Assembly: GCF_015240065.1 (NCBI RefSeq)
Contig: NZ_CP060506.1
Location: forward strand, 558,001-622,000
Source: Nanchangia anserum
GTDB taxonomy: Bacteria; Actinomycetota; Actinomycetes; Actinomycetales; Actinomycetaceae
DNA: 64,000 nucleotides
Direction: 5' to 3'
The translations under genes and the position numbers were made by a program. Shown here one piece after another: positions 1 through 12,061 of this stretch (position 1 is the stretch's first letter; each line of letters begins with the position of its first letter). The notes beneath the pieces are model-generated. The model was not told the DNA's origin, searched no databases, and was given only the letters and a program-made list of their open reading frames with translations.

Positions 1-771
1 ATCATGGAGATCAAAGCCGGTGCCGGTGGTGAGGAATCGGCGCTGTTTGCCGCGGATCTCATGCGGATGTATACCCGCTACGCCGAGGTGCGCGGCTGGA
101 GTGTGCAGGTGCTCGGCGCGACGGAATCCGATCTTGGCGGAATTAAGGACGCCCAGATCGCCATCAAGGCCAAGGGCAATCCGGCCCCCGAAGATGGGGT
201 GTGGGCGGCTCTGAAGTACGAAGGCGGGGTCCACCGCGTCCAGCGCGTTCCCGTCACCGAGTCGCAGGGACGCATCCACACCTCCGCTGCCGGCGTCCTC
301 GTCATGCCCGAGGCCGAGGAGACCGGCGAGATCGAGATCGACATGAACGATCTGCGCATCGACGTCTTTCGCTCATCGGGTCCCGGCGGGCAGTCGGTGA
401 ACACGACGGATTCGGCGGTGCGCATCACCCACGTGCCGACGGGCATCGTCGTGTCGATGCAAAACGAAAAGTCGCAGATTCAAAATCGCGAGGCGGCGAT
501 GCGAGTGCTGCGCTCGCGACTGCTGGCCGAGGAACAGGCCAAACGTGAGGCCGAGGCGGCCGAGGCTCGCCACTCTCAGGTGCGCACCGTCGACCGCTCT
601 GAACGCATTCGCACGTACAACTTCCCCGAGAACCGCATCGCAGATCACCGCACGGGATACAAGGCCTACAACCTCGACGCCGTGCTGGGAGGCGATCTCC
701 AACCCGTCATCGATTCGGCGATCGAGATGGACGAGGCCGAGCGGTTGAAGAAGTTCGGCGAGGACGCCTAG
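1..771 (+). CDS. prfA: Peptide chain release factor 1 (5' end missing)
   Basis: Class I release factor that reads UAA/UAG stop codons and triggers peptidyl-tRNA hydrolysis. The reading frame is open from the first base, so about 100 N-terminal residues of the usual ~360 lie outside the window. The catalytic loop [20 protein letters not shown] carries the GGQ tripeptide whose Gln is methylated by PrmC. The segment [19 protein letters not shown] fits RF1 rather than RF2. The stop codon is directly followed by the prmC start. Gene order prfA-prmC matches most bacteria. Intact in the visible part. Confidence 0.96.
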   Translation: MMEIKAGAGGEESALFAADLMRMYTRYAEVRGWSVQVLGATESDLGGIKDAQIAIKAKGNPAPEDGVWAALKYEGGVHRVQRVPVTESQGRIHTSAAGVLVMPEAEETGEIEIDMNDLRIDVFRSSGPGGQSVNTTDSAVRITHVPTGIVVSMQNEKSQIQNREAAMRVLRSRLLAEEQAKREAEAAEARHSQVRTVDRSERIRTYNFPENRIADHRTGYKAYNLDAVLGGDLQPVIDSAIEMDEAERLKKFGEDA

Positions 772-1641
772 GTGCGACTGGCTCATGCCCTGCACGAGGG
801 CGCCTACGTGTTGGCCGAGGCCGGCGTGGATGCCCCGATGGCGGACGCGCGAGTCCTTGCCGAGCACGTGATTGGCGCCCCGCTGTACGCGGCCGCCGGC
901 GATCTCGACGATGCCGCGTGGTCGCGCTACATGGCGCTCATCGGTCGGCGGGCGGCGCGCGAGCCGCTCCAACACATCACGCAGCGAATGGCATTTCGCT
1001 TCCTCGATCTTCACGCTCGTGACGGGGTGTTCGTCGTGCGGCCCGAAACGGAATGGGTTGTCGATAGTGCGATTGAGCGGTCGCGCCATCTCGTCGACGC
1101 TGGTCGGCGTCCCCTCGTGCTCGACTGGTGCGCAGGCTCCGGCGCCATTGGCATTGCTCTGGCCACCGAGGTCGCCGGCATTGACGTCATCGCCGTCGAG
1201 ATCGACGCCGCGGCCTGCGATCTTGCCCGGCTCAATGCCCGCGAGCACGTTCCCGCGCCGGGCTCGACGTGGAACCTCGTGCACGCCGACGCGTGCGACG
1301 AACAGGTGCTGGCCGAATACGACGGTGACGTCGACATCATCGTGACGAATCCGCCCTACGTCGTCGCGGATACGATCAGTCAGCCCGAGGCCCTGCGCGA
1401 TCCCGCGCGCGCTCTGTACGGGGGAGGCCCGGACGGCCTCGACGTTCCGCGCGCGCTCGTGCGGCGAGCGCAGCGGGCACTGGCTGCCGACGGCCTCCTT
1501 GTCATGGAACACGGCGAGGAGCAGGGGCCGGCGCTCGTGGAAGCTGCCAGGGCATGCGGCTTCGAGGCGCGCGCGTGTCGCGACGCCACCGGACGGGTCC
1601 GGTGGCTCGAGGCCTACTCGCCGGGTGCGCAGCGATCGTGA
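772..1641 (+). CDS. prmC: Peptide chain release factor N5-glutamine methyltransferase
   Basis: SAM-dependent methyltransferase that modifies the Gln of the GGQ loop of release factors, i.e. the product of the gene just upstream. The 289-aa length is normal. It has an N-terminal helical release-factor-binding domain, a SAM-binding glycine motif (LDWCAGSGAIGIALA) and the diagnostic NPPY motif (IIVTNPPYVV). The GTG start lies immediately after the prfA stop, so translation is probably coupled. Confidence 0.95.
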   Translation: MRLAHALHEGAYVLAEAGVDAPMADARVLAEHVIGAPLYAAAGDLDDAAWSRYMALIGRRAAREPLQHITQRMAFRFLDLHARDGVFVVRPETEWVVDSAIERSRHLVDAGRRPLVLDWCAGSGAIGIALATEVAGIDVIAVEIDAAACDLARLNAREHVPAPGSTWNLVHADACDEQVLAEYDGDVDIIVTNPPYVVADTISQPEALRDPARALYGGGPDGLDVPRALVRRAQRALAADGLLVMEHGEEQGPALVEAARACGFEARACRDATGRVRWLEAYSPGAQRS

Positions 1642-1653
1642 GAGACTGCGCAT

Positions 1654-2292
1654 ATGGTCGACGTCATCTCCACCCCGCTTAGCCCCGGCGATCGCGCACG
1701 AGTCAAGGAATGCCTCGCCGCCGACAACCTCATCGTCGTGCCGACCGACACCGTCTACGGTATTGCGGCACGCATCGATTCTCCGACGGCGGTTAAGGCG
1801 CTCGTCGGTGCCAAGGGGCGTCACCTGAGGCTAGCGCCGCCCCCTGTCCTCATCGGTTCGCTTGACCAGGTCGACCTGTTGTGCAGCGAGTGGCGTCCCC
1901 GAGCGGCGGCGCTCGCCGAGAAGTTTTGGCCGGGACCGCTCTCGATCGTCGTTCCGGCCCGCACCGAGGCGCTGGGGTGGGACACGCGCGTCCACGACGG
2001 CACCGTTGCCCTGCGCCAGCCCAATCATCCCGAGTTGCAGGCGCTGCTCACCGAGATCGGTCCCCTTGCGGTGACGTCGGCGAATATCCACGGCTTGCCG
2101 CCGGCGACGACCATCGAGGCGGCCCAGGACACCTTCGGCGAGCGCGTCGGACTCTACATCGATGATGGTCCCACCGAGGGGCCGGTTCCCTCGACGATCG
2201 TCGCCGTCGTGCGCGAGCTGTCGTGGAAGGTGTTGCGCGTCGGACAGATTCCCGGCGACGACGTCAAGGCCGTCCTGCGGAGCTGCGGGTGA
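1654..2292 (+). CDS. tsaC: L-threonylcarbamoyladenylate synthase (Sua5/YciO/YrdC family)
   Basis: Makes threonylcarbamoyl-AMP from threonine, bicarbonate and ATP, the first step of t6A37 modification of ANN-reading tRNAs. 212 aa, a single YrdC domain without the extra Sua5 domain. Visible signatures are VPTDTVYGIAAR near the N-terminus, KFWPGPLSIVVPA in the middle and AVTSANIHGLPPATT. It matches the Rv1301 position between hemK/prmC and rfe/wecA in mycobacteria. The ATG start is 12 bases after prmC. Its stop overlaps the next start in a GTGA arrangement. Confidence 0.93.
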   Translation: MVDVISTPLSPGDRARVKECLAADNLIVVPTDTVYGIAARIDSPTAVKALVGAKGRHLRLAPPPVLIGSLDQVDLLCSEWRPRAAALAEKFWPGPLSIVVPARTEALGWDTRVHDGTVALRQPNHPELQALLTEIGPLAVTSANIHGLPPATTIEAAQDTFGERVGLYIDDGPTEGPVPSTIVAVVRELSWKVLRVGQIPGDDVKAVLRSCG

Positions 2293-3419
2293 AGGCGTAC
2301 CTCCTGCTCGCCTGCCTCGCGATGGCGTTCACCTACCTGGCGACCCCGATTGTGCGTCGCCTCGCCCTCGCGTGGCACGCGCTGACGCCCGTGCGCGACC
2401 GCGATGTTCATACCCATCCGATTCCGCGGCTGGGGGGCATCGCGATGACGTGGGGCTTCGCGGCGACGATGATTGTCGGCTCGCGCTTCCCCTACTTCCA
2501 CGAGTTCTTTACCTCGGCGCAAGCGTGGTGGATTCTCGCGGGAGCATGCGCGATTTGCGCGCTGGGCGTCATTGACGACGTGTGGGATCTCGACTGGTGG
2601 GCCAAACTCGCCGGCCAGCTGTTCATCGTCGGCCTCGTTGCGTGGAATGGCGTCCAGGTCGTCTCGTTCCCCCTCTTCGGCGTCACCGTCGGCTCGGCGC
2701 GAGTCTCGATAGCCGTCACCGTCCTCGTCATCGTCACGGCGACCAACGCTGTGAACTTTGTCGACGGCCTCGACGGATTGGCCGCGGGAACGGTCGCCAT
2801 CGGGGCCGGCGGATACTTCGTCTACACGTATTTGCTCGTGAGGATGACGAATGCCCAGTCCTACGCATCGGTGACAGCGATGCTCATGGTGGTCCTCGTC
2901 GGGATCTGCCTGGGCTTTCTGTGTTTCAACTTTCACCCGGCAACGATCTTCATGGGGGACTGCGGGGCCATGCTGCTCGGCTACGTCGTCGGCGTCGCCT
3001 TCATTCTCGTTACCGGACAGATCGACACGACGGTGTTCGGCCACGCCCAGATGCTGCCGGCAATCCTGCCCTTCGTCTTGCCCGTGGCGACCCTCATGCT
3101 GCCACTGCTCGACATGACGATGGCCGTCGTGCGACGCCTGCGCGCCGGCCAGACGCCGTTCCATCCCGACCGCAAGCACCTGCACCATCGCCTGCTCGCC
3201 GCCTCACATTCGCATCGCAAGGCGGTCGTCCTCATGTATGCGCTGTCAGCGGCGGTCGCCGTGGGTGCCATCAGCTTCCTCGTGTTGCCGTGGCCGGGCG
3301 CGCTGGGATTGAGCGGGACGCTTGCACTCGTCGTGATGGGCCTCCTCGTCGTCGCACTGCCGGGCATGCGCCAGAAGTACGTGCCCTGGGTCGATCGCGT
3401 GTGGCAGCACCATGGCTAA
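2289..3419 (+). CDS. wecA: WecA/TagO-type undecaprenyl-phosphate sugar-1-phosphate transferase
   Basis: Polytopic membrane enzyme that transfers a HexNAc-1-phosphate (typically GlcNAc) from UDP-sugar to undecaprenyl/decaprenyl phosphate, starting cell-envelope polysaccharide synthesis. I chose the GTG at 2289, which overlaps the tsaC stop (GTGA), instead of the longer upstream ATG that lies wholly inside tsaC. This gives 376 aa with about ten hydrophobic segments. Family motifs seen are IDDVWDLDWW, NFVDGLDGLAAG, FMGDCGAMLLGY and the HPDRKHLHHRLL histidine motif. The exact sugar substrate cannot be read from sequence. Confidence 0.92.
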   Translation: MKAYLLLACLAMAFTYLATPIVRRLALAWHALTPVRDRDVHTHPIPRLGGIAMTWGFAATMIVGSRFPYFHEFFTSAQAWWILAGACAICALGVIDDVWDLDWWAKLAGQLFIVGLVAWNGVQVVSFPLFGVTVGSARVSIAVTVLVIVTATNAVNFVDGLDGLAAGTVAIGAGGYFVYTYLLVRMTNAQSYASVTAMLMVVLVGICLGFLCFNFHPATIFMGDCGAMLLGYVVGVAFILVTGQIDTTVFGHAQMLPAILPFVLPVATLMLPLLDMTMAVVRRLRAGQTPFHPDRKHLHHRLLAASHSHRKAVVLMYALSAAVAVGAISFLVLPWPGALGLSGTLALVVMGLLVVALPGMRQKYVPWVDRVWQHHG

Positions 3420-3840
3420 GCCCCGACCACGCACGGCACAGGCAGCGCGCCGCGCGATGCTGCGCGCCCAACTCGGCGTGAGCCTCGGCCTCGGCCTCGC
3501 CTACGCGGTGGCCGGCGCGGTCGTGGGGCACGCCGATGTTGTCGCGCTCGCGGCGGGTGTGGCAATCCTCGGGGTATGTCTCGTCGCCATCAGCGCTCTC
3601 GTCAGCGCTCGCCAGCTGGCGGCCCTATCCTCGGCGCTGACGACTCAGCTCGTCGGGATGTGCGTGAAAGCCGGGTGCCTCCTCGTGTTCGTCATCATCG
3701 CCGACGCCCTGGCGTGGCCGCGTGACATGGCCGGAGTGGGAGCGATCCTCCTGCTGGTCGCCCAGGCGGTAGCGGCGGCCGTGGCGATTCACCGCACCCG
3801 TGTGAGCCTTCTCGATTCGACCGAGACGAGTGGGACGTAG
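3412..3840 (+). CDS. AtpI-like small membrane protein
   Basis: 142-aa protein with a basic N-terminus and four hydrophobic segments. It overlaps wecA by 8 bases and precedes atpB, the position of the AtpI/Rv1303-type protein in actinobacterial ATP synthase loci. AtpI-family proteins assist c-ring assembly or ion supply, but sequence similarity is weak in this family. The assignment rests mainly on position, size and topology. Contains ARQLAALSSALTTQLVGMCVK, which resembles the polar loop region of AtpI-like proteins. Confidence 0.7.
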   Translation: MAKPRPRTAQAARRAMLRAQLGVSLGLGLAYAVAGAVVGHADVVALAAGVAILGVCLVAISALVSARQLAALSSALTTQLVGMCVKAGCLLVFVIIADALAWPRDMAGVGAILLLVAQAVAAAVAIHRTRVSLLDSTETSGT

Positions 3841-4009
3841 GTCATATCGGAGGCGAAGTCGCCTGGCGCGCATACCTATTCGATAGAGTGAGCGTCGTGC
3901 CGAAGGAAACGCGCGGACCCAGGGCCGTGTCGACGCGGGGCGGGTCATGGCGATCCGTATTCGCGCGCTAAACTGGTGAGCGTTGCGCTGGCATCTAGGA
4001 GGCCAAGAC
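3841..4009 (+). promoter_or_regulatory. Leader region upstream of atpB
   Basis: Non-coding gap between the AtpI-like gene and the atp operon. It contains a TAAACT hexamer at 3969-3974 that could be a -10 element, although no good -35 is visible at 16-18 bases. A strong ribosome-binding site, AGGAGG at 3997-4002, serves the small ORF that follows. An internal promoter for the atp operon is plausible but not proven. Confidence 0.3.
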
Positions 4010-4040
4010 ATGCCGAGTCTGGGGCAAGGGAGGTTCCCTC

Positions 4041-4048
<8 letters not shown>
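4010..4048 (+). CDS. Possible 12-codon leader peptide overlapping the atpB start
   Basis: ATG at 4010 sits seven bases after a perfect AGGAGG. It reads MPSLGQGRFPRG and stops at TAG 4046-4048. The stop lies inside the first codons of atpB (GTG at 4041), so the two frames overlap by eight bases. The atpB ribosome-binding site (AAGGGAGG) is inside this mini-ORF. This layout suggests translational coupling of atpB to the leader. It could also be a chance ORF. Confidence 0.35.
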
Positions 4049-5676
<1,628 letters not shown>

Positions 5677-5686
5677 GTGAGAGTTC

Positions 5687-6514
5687 ATGCGGGCATCCAG
5701 TGAGGCGGCGCGGGAAGCCGGTCGCGACCGTCTGATCGCGCTCATTGCCGAGGACGGCGAGACGGCACAAACCCTGTCGGGTGAGTTGTTCGCCCTCGCC
5801 GACCTCCTTAATGACCAGCCGAAGGTCGCGGCAGCGCTCACCGATCCCACCCGCGCCGGTGAGGATCGGGCGCGGTTGGCCGAACGGTTGTTGACGTCGG
5901 TGACGCCGGCGTGCCGCGACATCGTGGCGACGATGGCCCGGCAGCGGTGGTCGCACATCGATGACCTCGCTCATGCCGCCGACGACCTGGGTGCTCAGGC
6001 TCTCGCAATCCACGCGCGTTCGCGCGGGGTCAGCGAGCAGCTGCGCAACGATCTTTTTGATGCCGAAGAGGTGATTGCGAATCACCGTGACCTTCGCATC
6101 ACGCTGAGCGAACGCGGTCAACTGAGCGCGGGCGATCGCGTTGGCATCATTCACCGGATCTTTGACGGAAAAGTCTCGCAGGACGCGGTGACCCTTCTCG
6201 AACGCGCTGTGCGGGCGGAGGGGGCGGGGCATATTGCCTCGACGCTTCGCCGCTACCGCGACGACGTCGCGGCTATCGAGGGAGTGACCATCGCGACGGT
6301 GCACGCGGCGACGACGCCCACCGAGGAGCAGGTGGAACGCCTGCGGCGCGCATTGAGCACGAAGATGGGGTGCGACGTCGTCCTCAACGTCGCCCAAGAC
6401 CCCGAACTTGTAGGGGGCATGCGCGTGAGCGTCGGCTCCACAATTTATGACGGCACGATCCGTTCGGCACTCGACGAGGCCGAGCGGCGCCTGGCCGGAA
6501 AGGCCCGCGCGTAG
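5687..6514 (+). CDS. atpH: F1Fo ATP synthase subunit delta
   Basis: Stator subunit joining the b stalk to the top of F1. 275 aa, longer than the ~180 aa of enterobacteria but usual for actinobacteria. The C-terminal domain shows the family pattern [21 protein letters not shown] (20-odd residues, conserved GG-x-x-V-x-V-G). ATG start ten bases after the atpF stop with a weak purine-rich site. Separate from atpF, unlike the fused b-delta of mycobacteria. Confidence 0.93.
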   Translation: MRASSEAAREAGRDRLIALIAEDGETAQTLSGELFALADLLNDQPKVAAALTDPTRAGEDRARLAERLLTSVTPACRDIVATMARQRWSHIDDLAHAADDLGAQALAIHARSRGVSEQLRNDLFDAEEVIANHRDLRITLSERGQLSAGDRVGIIHRIFDGKVSQDAVTLLERAVRAEGAGHIASTLRRYRDDVAAIEGVTIATVHAATTPTEEQVERLRRALSTKMGCDVVLNVAQDPELVGGMRVSVGSTIYDGTIRSALDEAERRLAGKARA

Positions 6515-6540
6515 GCGCGAAAGGGAGGGAGAGACAACTC

Positions 6541-8181
6541 ATGGCTGAACTGTCCATCACGACCGATGACATCCGGGACGCGCTGAACGAGTACGTTCGC
6601 GACTTTGACCCCCAACGCGCGAGCGAGGAAGAAATCGGCGTCGTCGTTCAGGCGGCCGACGGCATTGCTCGCGTCGAGGGACTGCCCGGTGTCATGGCGA
6701 ACGAGCTCGTTCGCTTCAGCGACGGGTCCCTCGGGCTGGCCATGAACCTCGATGAGCGCGAGATCGGCTGCATCGTCCTCGGGGATTACTCAGGTATTGA
6801 GGAGGGCGACGAGGTCCACCGCACGGGTGAGGTCCTTTCGGTCCCCGTCGGAGACGGCTACCTCGGTCGCGTCGTCGACCCCATGGGAAACCCGCTCGAC
6901 GGGCTTGGCGACATCGCCGATCTCGAGGGGCGACGTGCGCTCGAGCTCCAGGCTCCCGGTGTCATGCACCGCAAGTCCGTTCACGAGCCGCTGCAGACCG
7001 GCCTGAAGGCCATCGACTCCATGATCCCGATCGGGCGCGGCCAGCGCGAGCTCATCATCGGCGACCGTCAGACGGGTAAGACGACGATCGCCACCGACAC
7101 GATCATCAACCAGCGCGAGAACTGGGAGTCGGGGGATCCGAATAAGCAGGTCCGCTGCATCTACGTCGCGATCGGGCAGAAGAACTCGACGATTGCTTCG
7201 CTGCGCAACACCCTCGAGGCCGGCGGCGCCATGGAATACACGACGATCGTCGCCTCGCCGGCATCTGATCCCGCCGGCTTCAAGTACCTGGCTCCCTACA
7301 CGGGATCGGCCATCGGCCAGCACTGGATGTACGGCGGCAAACACGTTCTCATCGTCTTCGACGATCTGTCGAAGCAGGCTGAGGCCTACCGCTCGGTGTC
7401 GCTGCTGCTGCGTCGTCCGCCGGGGCGCGAAGCCTACCCGGGCGACGTCTTCTACCTGCACTCGCGTCTGCTCGAACGCTGTGCCAAGTTGTCGGACGAG
7501 CTGGGCGGCGGGTCGATGACCGGCCTGCCGATCATCGAGACGAAGGCGAACGACGTCTCCGCCTACATTCCGACGAACGTCATCTCGATCACCGACGGAC
7601 AGATCTTCCTCCAGTCCGACCTATTCAACGCCAACCAGCGCCCGGCCGTCGACGTCGGCATTTCGGTCTCGCGCGTCGGCGGCGACGCCCAGATCAAGGC
7701 GATGAAGAAGGTCGCGGGAACGCTGAAGATTACGCTGGCCCAGTACCGCTCGATGGCGTCGTTCGCGATGTTCGCCTCCGACCTGGATGCGACGACGAAG
7801 CGCCAGCTCAACCGCGGTGAGCGGCTCATGGAGCTGCTCAAGCAGTCGCAGACGTCGCCGTTCGAAGTCGAAGATCAGGTCTGCTCGATCTGGGCGGGAA
7901 CCAACGGCTACCTCGACGACATCGAATTGGCCAAGGTGCGCGATTTTGAGCGCGATTTCCTCGACTACCTCCACCAGCACACGTCAGTGCCCGACACAAT
8001 CAAGTCGACCGGTGAGCTGAGCGAGGACACGGAAAACGAACTGAAGGAAGCCGTCGAGGCATTCCGTCGCACGTTCGTCACCGAGGGCAAGGCGCTCAGC
8101 GGCCAGGTTGACCTCGCCGAGGAAGACATCGTCGAGCCGGAATACGCCGAGGAGACGATCACGCGGGGTAAGCGAGGCTAG
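6541..8181 (+). CDS. atpA: F1Fo ATP synthase subunit alpha
   Basis: 546-aa non-catalytic nucleotide-binding subunit of F1. Walker A is [11 protein letters not shown]; the signature [20 protein letters not shown] and the alpha-specific [20 protein letters not shown] are present. The start ATG is preceded by AAAGGGAGGGAGAG. The C-terminus has the acidic extension typical of actinobacterial alpha subunits. Three bases separate it from atpG. Confidence 0.97.
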   Translation: MAELSITTDDIRDALNEYVRDFDPQRASEEEIGVVVQAADGIARVEGLPGVMANELVRFSDGSLGLAMNLDEREIGCIVLGDYSGIEEGDEVHRTGEVLSVPVGDGYLGRVVDPMGNPLDGLGDIADLEGRRALELQAPGVMHRKSVHEPLQTGLKAIDSMIPIGRGQRELIIGDRQTGKTTIATDTIINQRENWESGDPNKQVRCIYVAIGQKNSTIASLRNTLEAGGAMEYTTIVASPASDPAGFKYLAPYTGSAIGQHWMYGGKHVLIVFDDLSKQAEAYRSVSLLLRRPPGREAYPGDVFYLHSRLLERCAKLSDELGGGSMTGLPIIETKANDVSAYIPTNVISITDGQIFLQSDLFNANQRPAVDVGISVSRVGGDAQIKAMKKVAGTLKITLAQYRSMASFAMFASDLDATTKRQLNRGERLMELLKQSQTSPFEVEDQVCSIWAGTNGYLDDIELAKVRDFERDFLDYLHQHTSVPDTIKSTGELSEDTENELKEAVEAFRRTFVTEGKALSGQVDLAEEDIVEPEYAEETITRGKRG

Positions 8182-8183
8182 AT

Positions 8184-9115
8184 ATGGCCGGACTTCAACG
8201 CGTTTACAAGCAGCGAATTCGGTCGACCGAGACCCTGGCAAAGGTGTTTCGGGCGATGGAACTCATCGCTGCCTCGCGCATCGGTGCTGCCCGCGATGCC
8301 GCGTCCTCGGCCAACCCGTTCGACCGCGCGATCACACATGCGGTGGCGGCGCTCACTCAGCACTCGACGATCGAGCACCCGATGACGTGCGAGCGCACGG
8401 ACACCAAGCGGGTCGCGATCCTCGCCGTTACCGCGGATCGCGGGATGGCCGGGGCATATTCGGCGTCGATCTTGCGCGCATGCGACGATCTCGTCGAGCG
8501 GTTGCGCGAGTCGGGCCGGGAGCCGGAACTCTACGTCGCCGGACGACGCGCACGCTCGTACTACAGCTATCGCGGCATCGAGGTGGCTGGTGCCTGGGAG
8601 GGCGAATCTGACCGTCCCAGCGAGCAGATGAGCGACGACATCGCGCGCACCCTCACCGACCGACGTTTATGGCGCCGGCCGAGGACGGAGGAATCGCCGA
8701 GGTCTATGTGCTCTACACCCGCTTCCACAACATGGTCAAGCAGGTTCCCGAGATTCGTAAGGTGCTGCCGTTGAAGGTCGTCGACGACACCGACCGCGAC
8801 TACCTCCTCGACGAGGGCCTGATTCCCGAATCCGTGCCCGAGCGGATCATGCCGCTGTACGAGTTCGAGCCCAGCCCCGAAGTCGTTCTCGACATGTTGC
8901 TTCCCATGTATGTGCGCTCGCGCATTCGCAACGCCCTGTTGCAATCGGCGGCGTCAGAGCTGGCCAGCCGGCAGACGGCGATGCACACGGCGAACGACAA
9001 CGCCCACGAGATGATCGCCACCTACACCCGGTTGGCGAATGCGGCCCGTCAGGCCGAGATCACCACCGAGATCACGGAAATTGTGTCCGGAGCCGACGCG
9101 CTGAGCGGCAGCTAG
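8184..9115 (+). CDS. atpG: F1Fo ATP synthase subunit gamma (reading frame broken by one shift)
   Basis: Central rotor shaft. The N-terminal part (MAGLQRVYKQRIRSTETLAK, then ILAVTADRGMAGAYSASI) reads in one frame to about 8663. The rest (EVYVLYTRFHNMVKQVPEIR to the C-terminal helix SAASELASRQTAMHTANDNA) continues in another frame from about 8666. Joining the two gives a normal gamma of about 310 aa. The break near TDR/FMAPAEDGG is best explained by one missing base in the data, since a cell with the rest of this operon intact needs gamma. Confidence 0.9.
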
Positions 9116-9135
9116 GACAACTGAGTAAGGAATAG

Positions 9136-10584
<1,449 letters not shown>

Positions 10585-10606
10585 GCGGCGCGGGAAGGAG
10601 TGGCAG

Positions 10607-10873
10607 ATGGCTTTGCAGGTCAGCATCGTCAGCCGTCAGGCCGAGCTGTTTCGCGGCGAGGCCACCCACGTGGCAATTCCGACGGTGACCGGCTCCCTGG
10701 GGATCCTCCCGGGTCGCCAGCCTCTGCTCGCCGCGATGCAGGCGGGCACGGTCGACCTCACGCTCGTCGGTGGCGGCACCCGAAGCATCGACGTCGACGA
10801 GGGGTTTGCGTCGGTGGATGAGGACGAGGTCACCATCGTCGTCGACCGTCAGATAGGGGATCAAAGCGAGTAG
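10607..10873 (+). CDS. atpC: F1Fo ATP synthase subunit epsilon (short form)
   Basis: 88-aa protein with the N-terminal beta-sandwich of epsilon (VSRQAELFRGEATHVAIPTV, GSLGILPGRQPLLAAM). It ends soon after the beta-sandwich. The C-terminal two-helix domain that inhibits ATP hydrolysis in longer (~120-140 aa) homologues is missing. ATG 10607 has GGAAGGAG upstream; the longer frame upstream lies inside atpD. Last gene of the atp operon proper. Confidence 0.93.
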   Translation: MALQVSIVSRQAELFRGEATHVAIPTVTGSLGILPGRQPLLAAMQAGTVDLTLVGGGTRSIDVDEGFASVDEDEVTIVVDRQIGDQSE

Positions 10874-10882
10874 GCTAGGTCC

Positions 10883-11323
10883 ATGAATCCCTGGATCTGG
10901 TGGCTGCTTGTCGCGATTGCGTGCGTCGCGCTTGCCTGTGTGAGCGCGACGTTCGCGTATCTGTTCAAGTTGCGCCGCAGGTTCAAGGGCGACGGCTCGT
11001 TCCTCGCGTCCTACCGTGCTTCCGCCGGTGATGGGTGGACCGAAGGATTTTGTTCTTACGAGGCGACAGCGCTGAGCTGGTACAAGCTCGTCTCGCTGTC
11101 GATGCGTCCCCACAAGACGTGGTCGCGATCGGGGATGAGCCTCGGGCATGCAACGAGGCGAACAGATAACGAGGGAACCGTGTGGATTGCTGTGCCGGTC
11201 ACAGCCGATGGCCACCGGTTCTTTCTTTTTCTCTCCGAGGCCGACTATAACGGGTTGATCTCGTGGTGCGAGGCGGCACCGCCGGCGCGCCCGACGACGG
11301 GGGTCACCTACTCGCTCGACTAG
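10883..11323 (+). CDS. DUF2550 family membrane-anchored protein
   Basis: 146 aa with one N-terminal membrane helix ([20 protein letters not shown]) and a small soluble domain. It follows atpC by nine bases, the position of the Rv1312-type DUF2550 protein in actinobacteria. Function unknown; co-transcription with atp genes is likely. Intact. Confidence 0.8.
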   Translation: MNPWIWWLLVAIACVALACVSATFAYLFKLRRRFKGDGSFLASYRASAGDGWTEGFCSYEATALSWYKLVSLSMRPHKTWSRSGMSLGHATRRTDNEGTVWIAVPVTADGHRFFLFLSEADYNGLISWCEAAPPARPTTGVTYSLD

Positions 11324-11354
11324 CGCGCCGGGGCGGCTGTTAGGATCTTCTCCC

Positions 11355-12053
11355 GTGCGTGTGTGTGTTGCTGAGTGCAGTGTCGAGTATTCGGGACGCC
11401 TGGATGCCCATCTTCCTCGGGCAATCCGCCTCGTCATGGTGAAGGCCGACGGATCGGTGCTCATTCACGCCGACGGGGGATCCTATAAGCCGTTGAACTG
11501 GATGGCACCGCCGTGCACGCTGAGCGAGCGCGCGCCTGACGAGGACGAGGTCGCCGGCGAGGTCGAGAGAGTGTGGGAGGTCCGCCAGACCAAGACGGGT
11601 GACATGTTGCGTATCAGCATCCACGAGATGATCTCTGAATCCACCTACGACCTCGGCGTCGATCCCGGGCTTGTCAAGGACGGGGTGGAAAAACACCTGC
11701 AAGCCCTCCTCGCTGATTCGCTTGAGGGCGTACTGGGAATGGGATGGCGCCTCGTGCGTCGCGAATACCCGACTCCCGTTGGCCCCGTCGATCTGCTTGC
11801 CATCGATCCCGAGGGCATCCACGTGGCCATTGAGGTCAAGCGCCGCGGCGAGATCGATGGCGTCGAACAGTTGACGCGTTACCTCGAGCTGCTGCGTCGC
11901 GATCCCCGTTTGGCAGATATTCGGGGAATGTTTGCGGCTCAGGAAATCAAGCCGCAGGCGCGCACCCTCGCCGAAGATCGTGGCATCGCGTGTGTCGTGC
12001 TCGACTACGACGCGATGCGCGGCATGGATGATCCCGACTCGCGTCTGTTCTGA
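11355..12053 (+). CDS. nucS: Endonuclease NucS (EndoMS), mismatch-specific
   Basis: 232-aa nuclease that cuts both strands at mismatches and replaces MutS/MutL mismatch repair in most actinobacteria. Two domains: an N-terminal DNA-binding/dimerisation half ([20 protein letters not shown]) and a C-terminal RecB-like nuclease half with the acid/lysine core ([11 protein letters not shown] ... [20 protein letters not shown]). The C-terminus DSRLF resembles the beta-clamp-binding tail of NucS. GTG start chosen because it matches the conserved N-terminus. It sits downstream of DUF2550, as in mycobacteria. Confidence 0.93.
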   Translation: MRVCVAECSVEYSGRLDAHLPRAIRLVMVKADGSVLIHADGGSYKPLNWMAPPCTLSERAPDEDEVAGEVERVWEVRQTKTGDMLRISIHEMISESTYDLGVDPGLVKDGVEKHLQALLADSLEGVLGMGWRLVRREYPTPVGPVDLLAIDPEGIHVAIEVKRRGEIDGVEQLTRYLELLRRDPRLADIRGMFAAQEIKPQARTLAEDRGIACVVLDYDAMRGMDDPDSRLF

Positions 12054-12061
12054 GTGACGCG

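Noticed and set aside
373-1824. Long minus-strand ORF opposite prfA, prmC and tsaC
   Set aside because: Low-complexity Arg/His/Asp-rich translation with no family motif. A shadow of three well-supported plus-strand genes in high-GC DNA.
2154-3188. Minus-strand ORF opposite wecA
   Set aside because: Highly charged, repetitive composition; wecA has all its family motifs on the plus strand.
8640-8680. Programmed ribosomal frameshifting in atpG
   Set aside because: No slippery heptamer or downstream pseudoknot is evident, and similar breaks in unrelated genes nearby favour sequence error.
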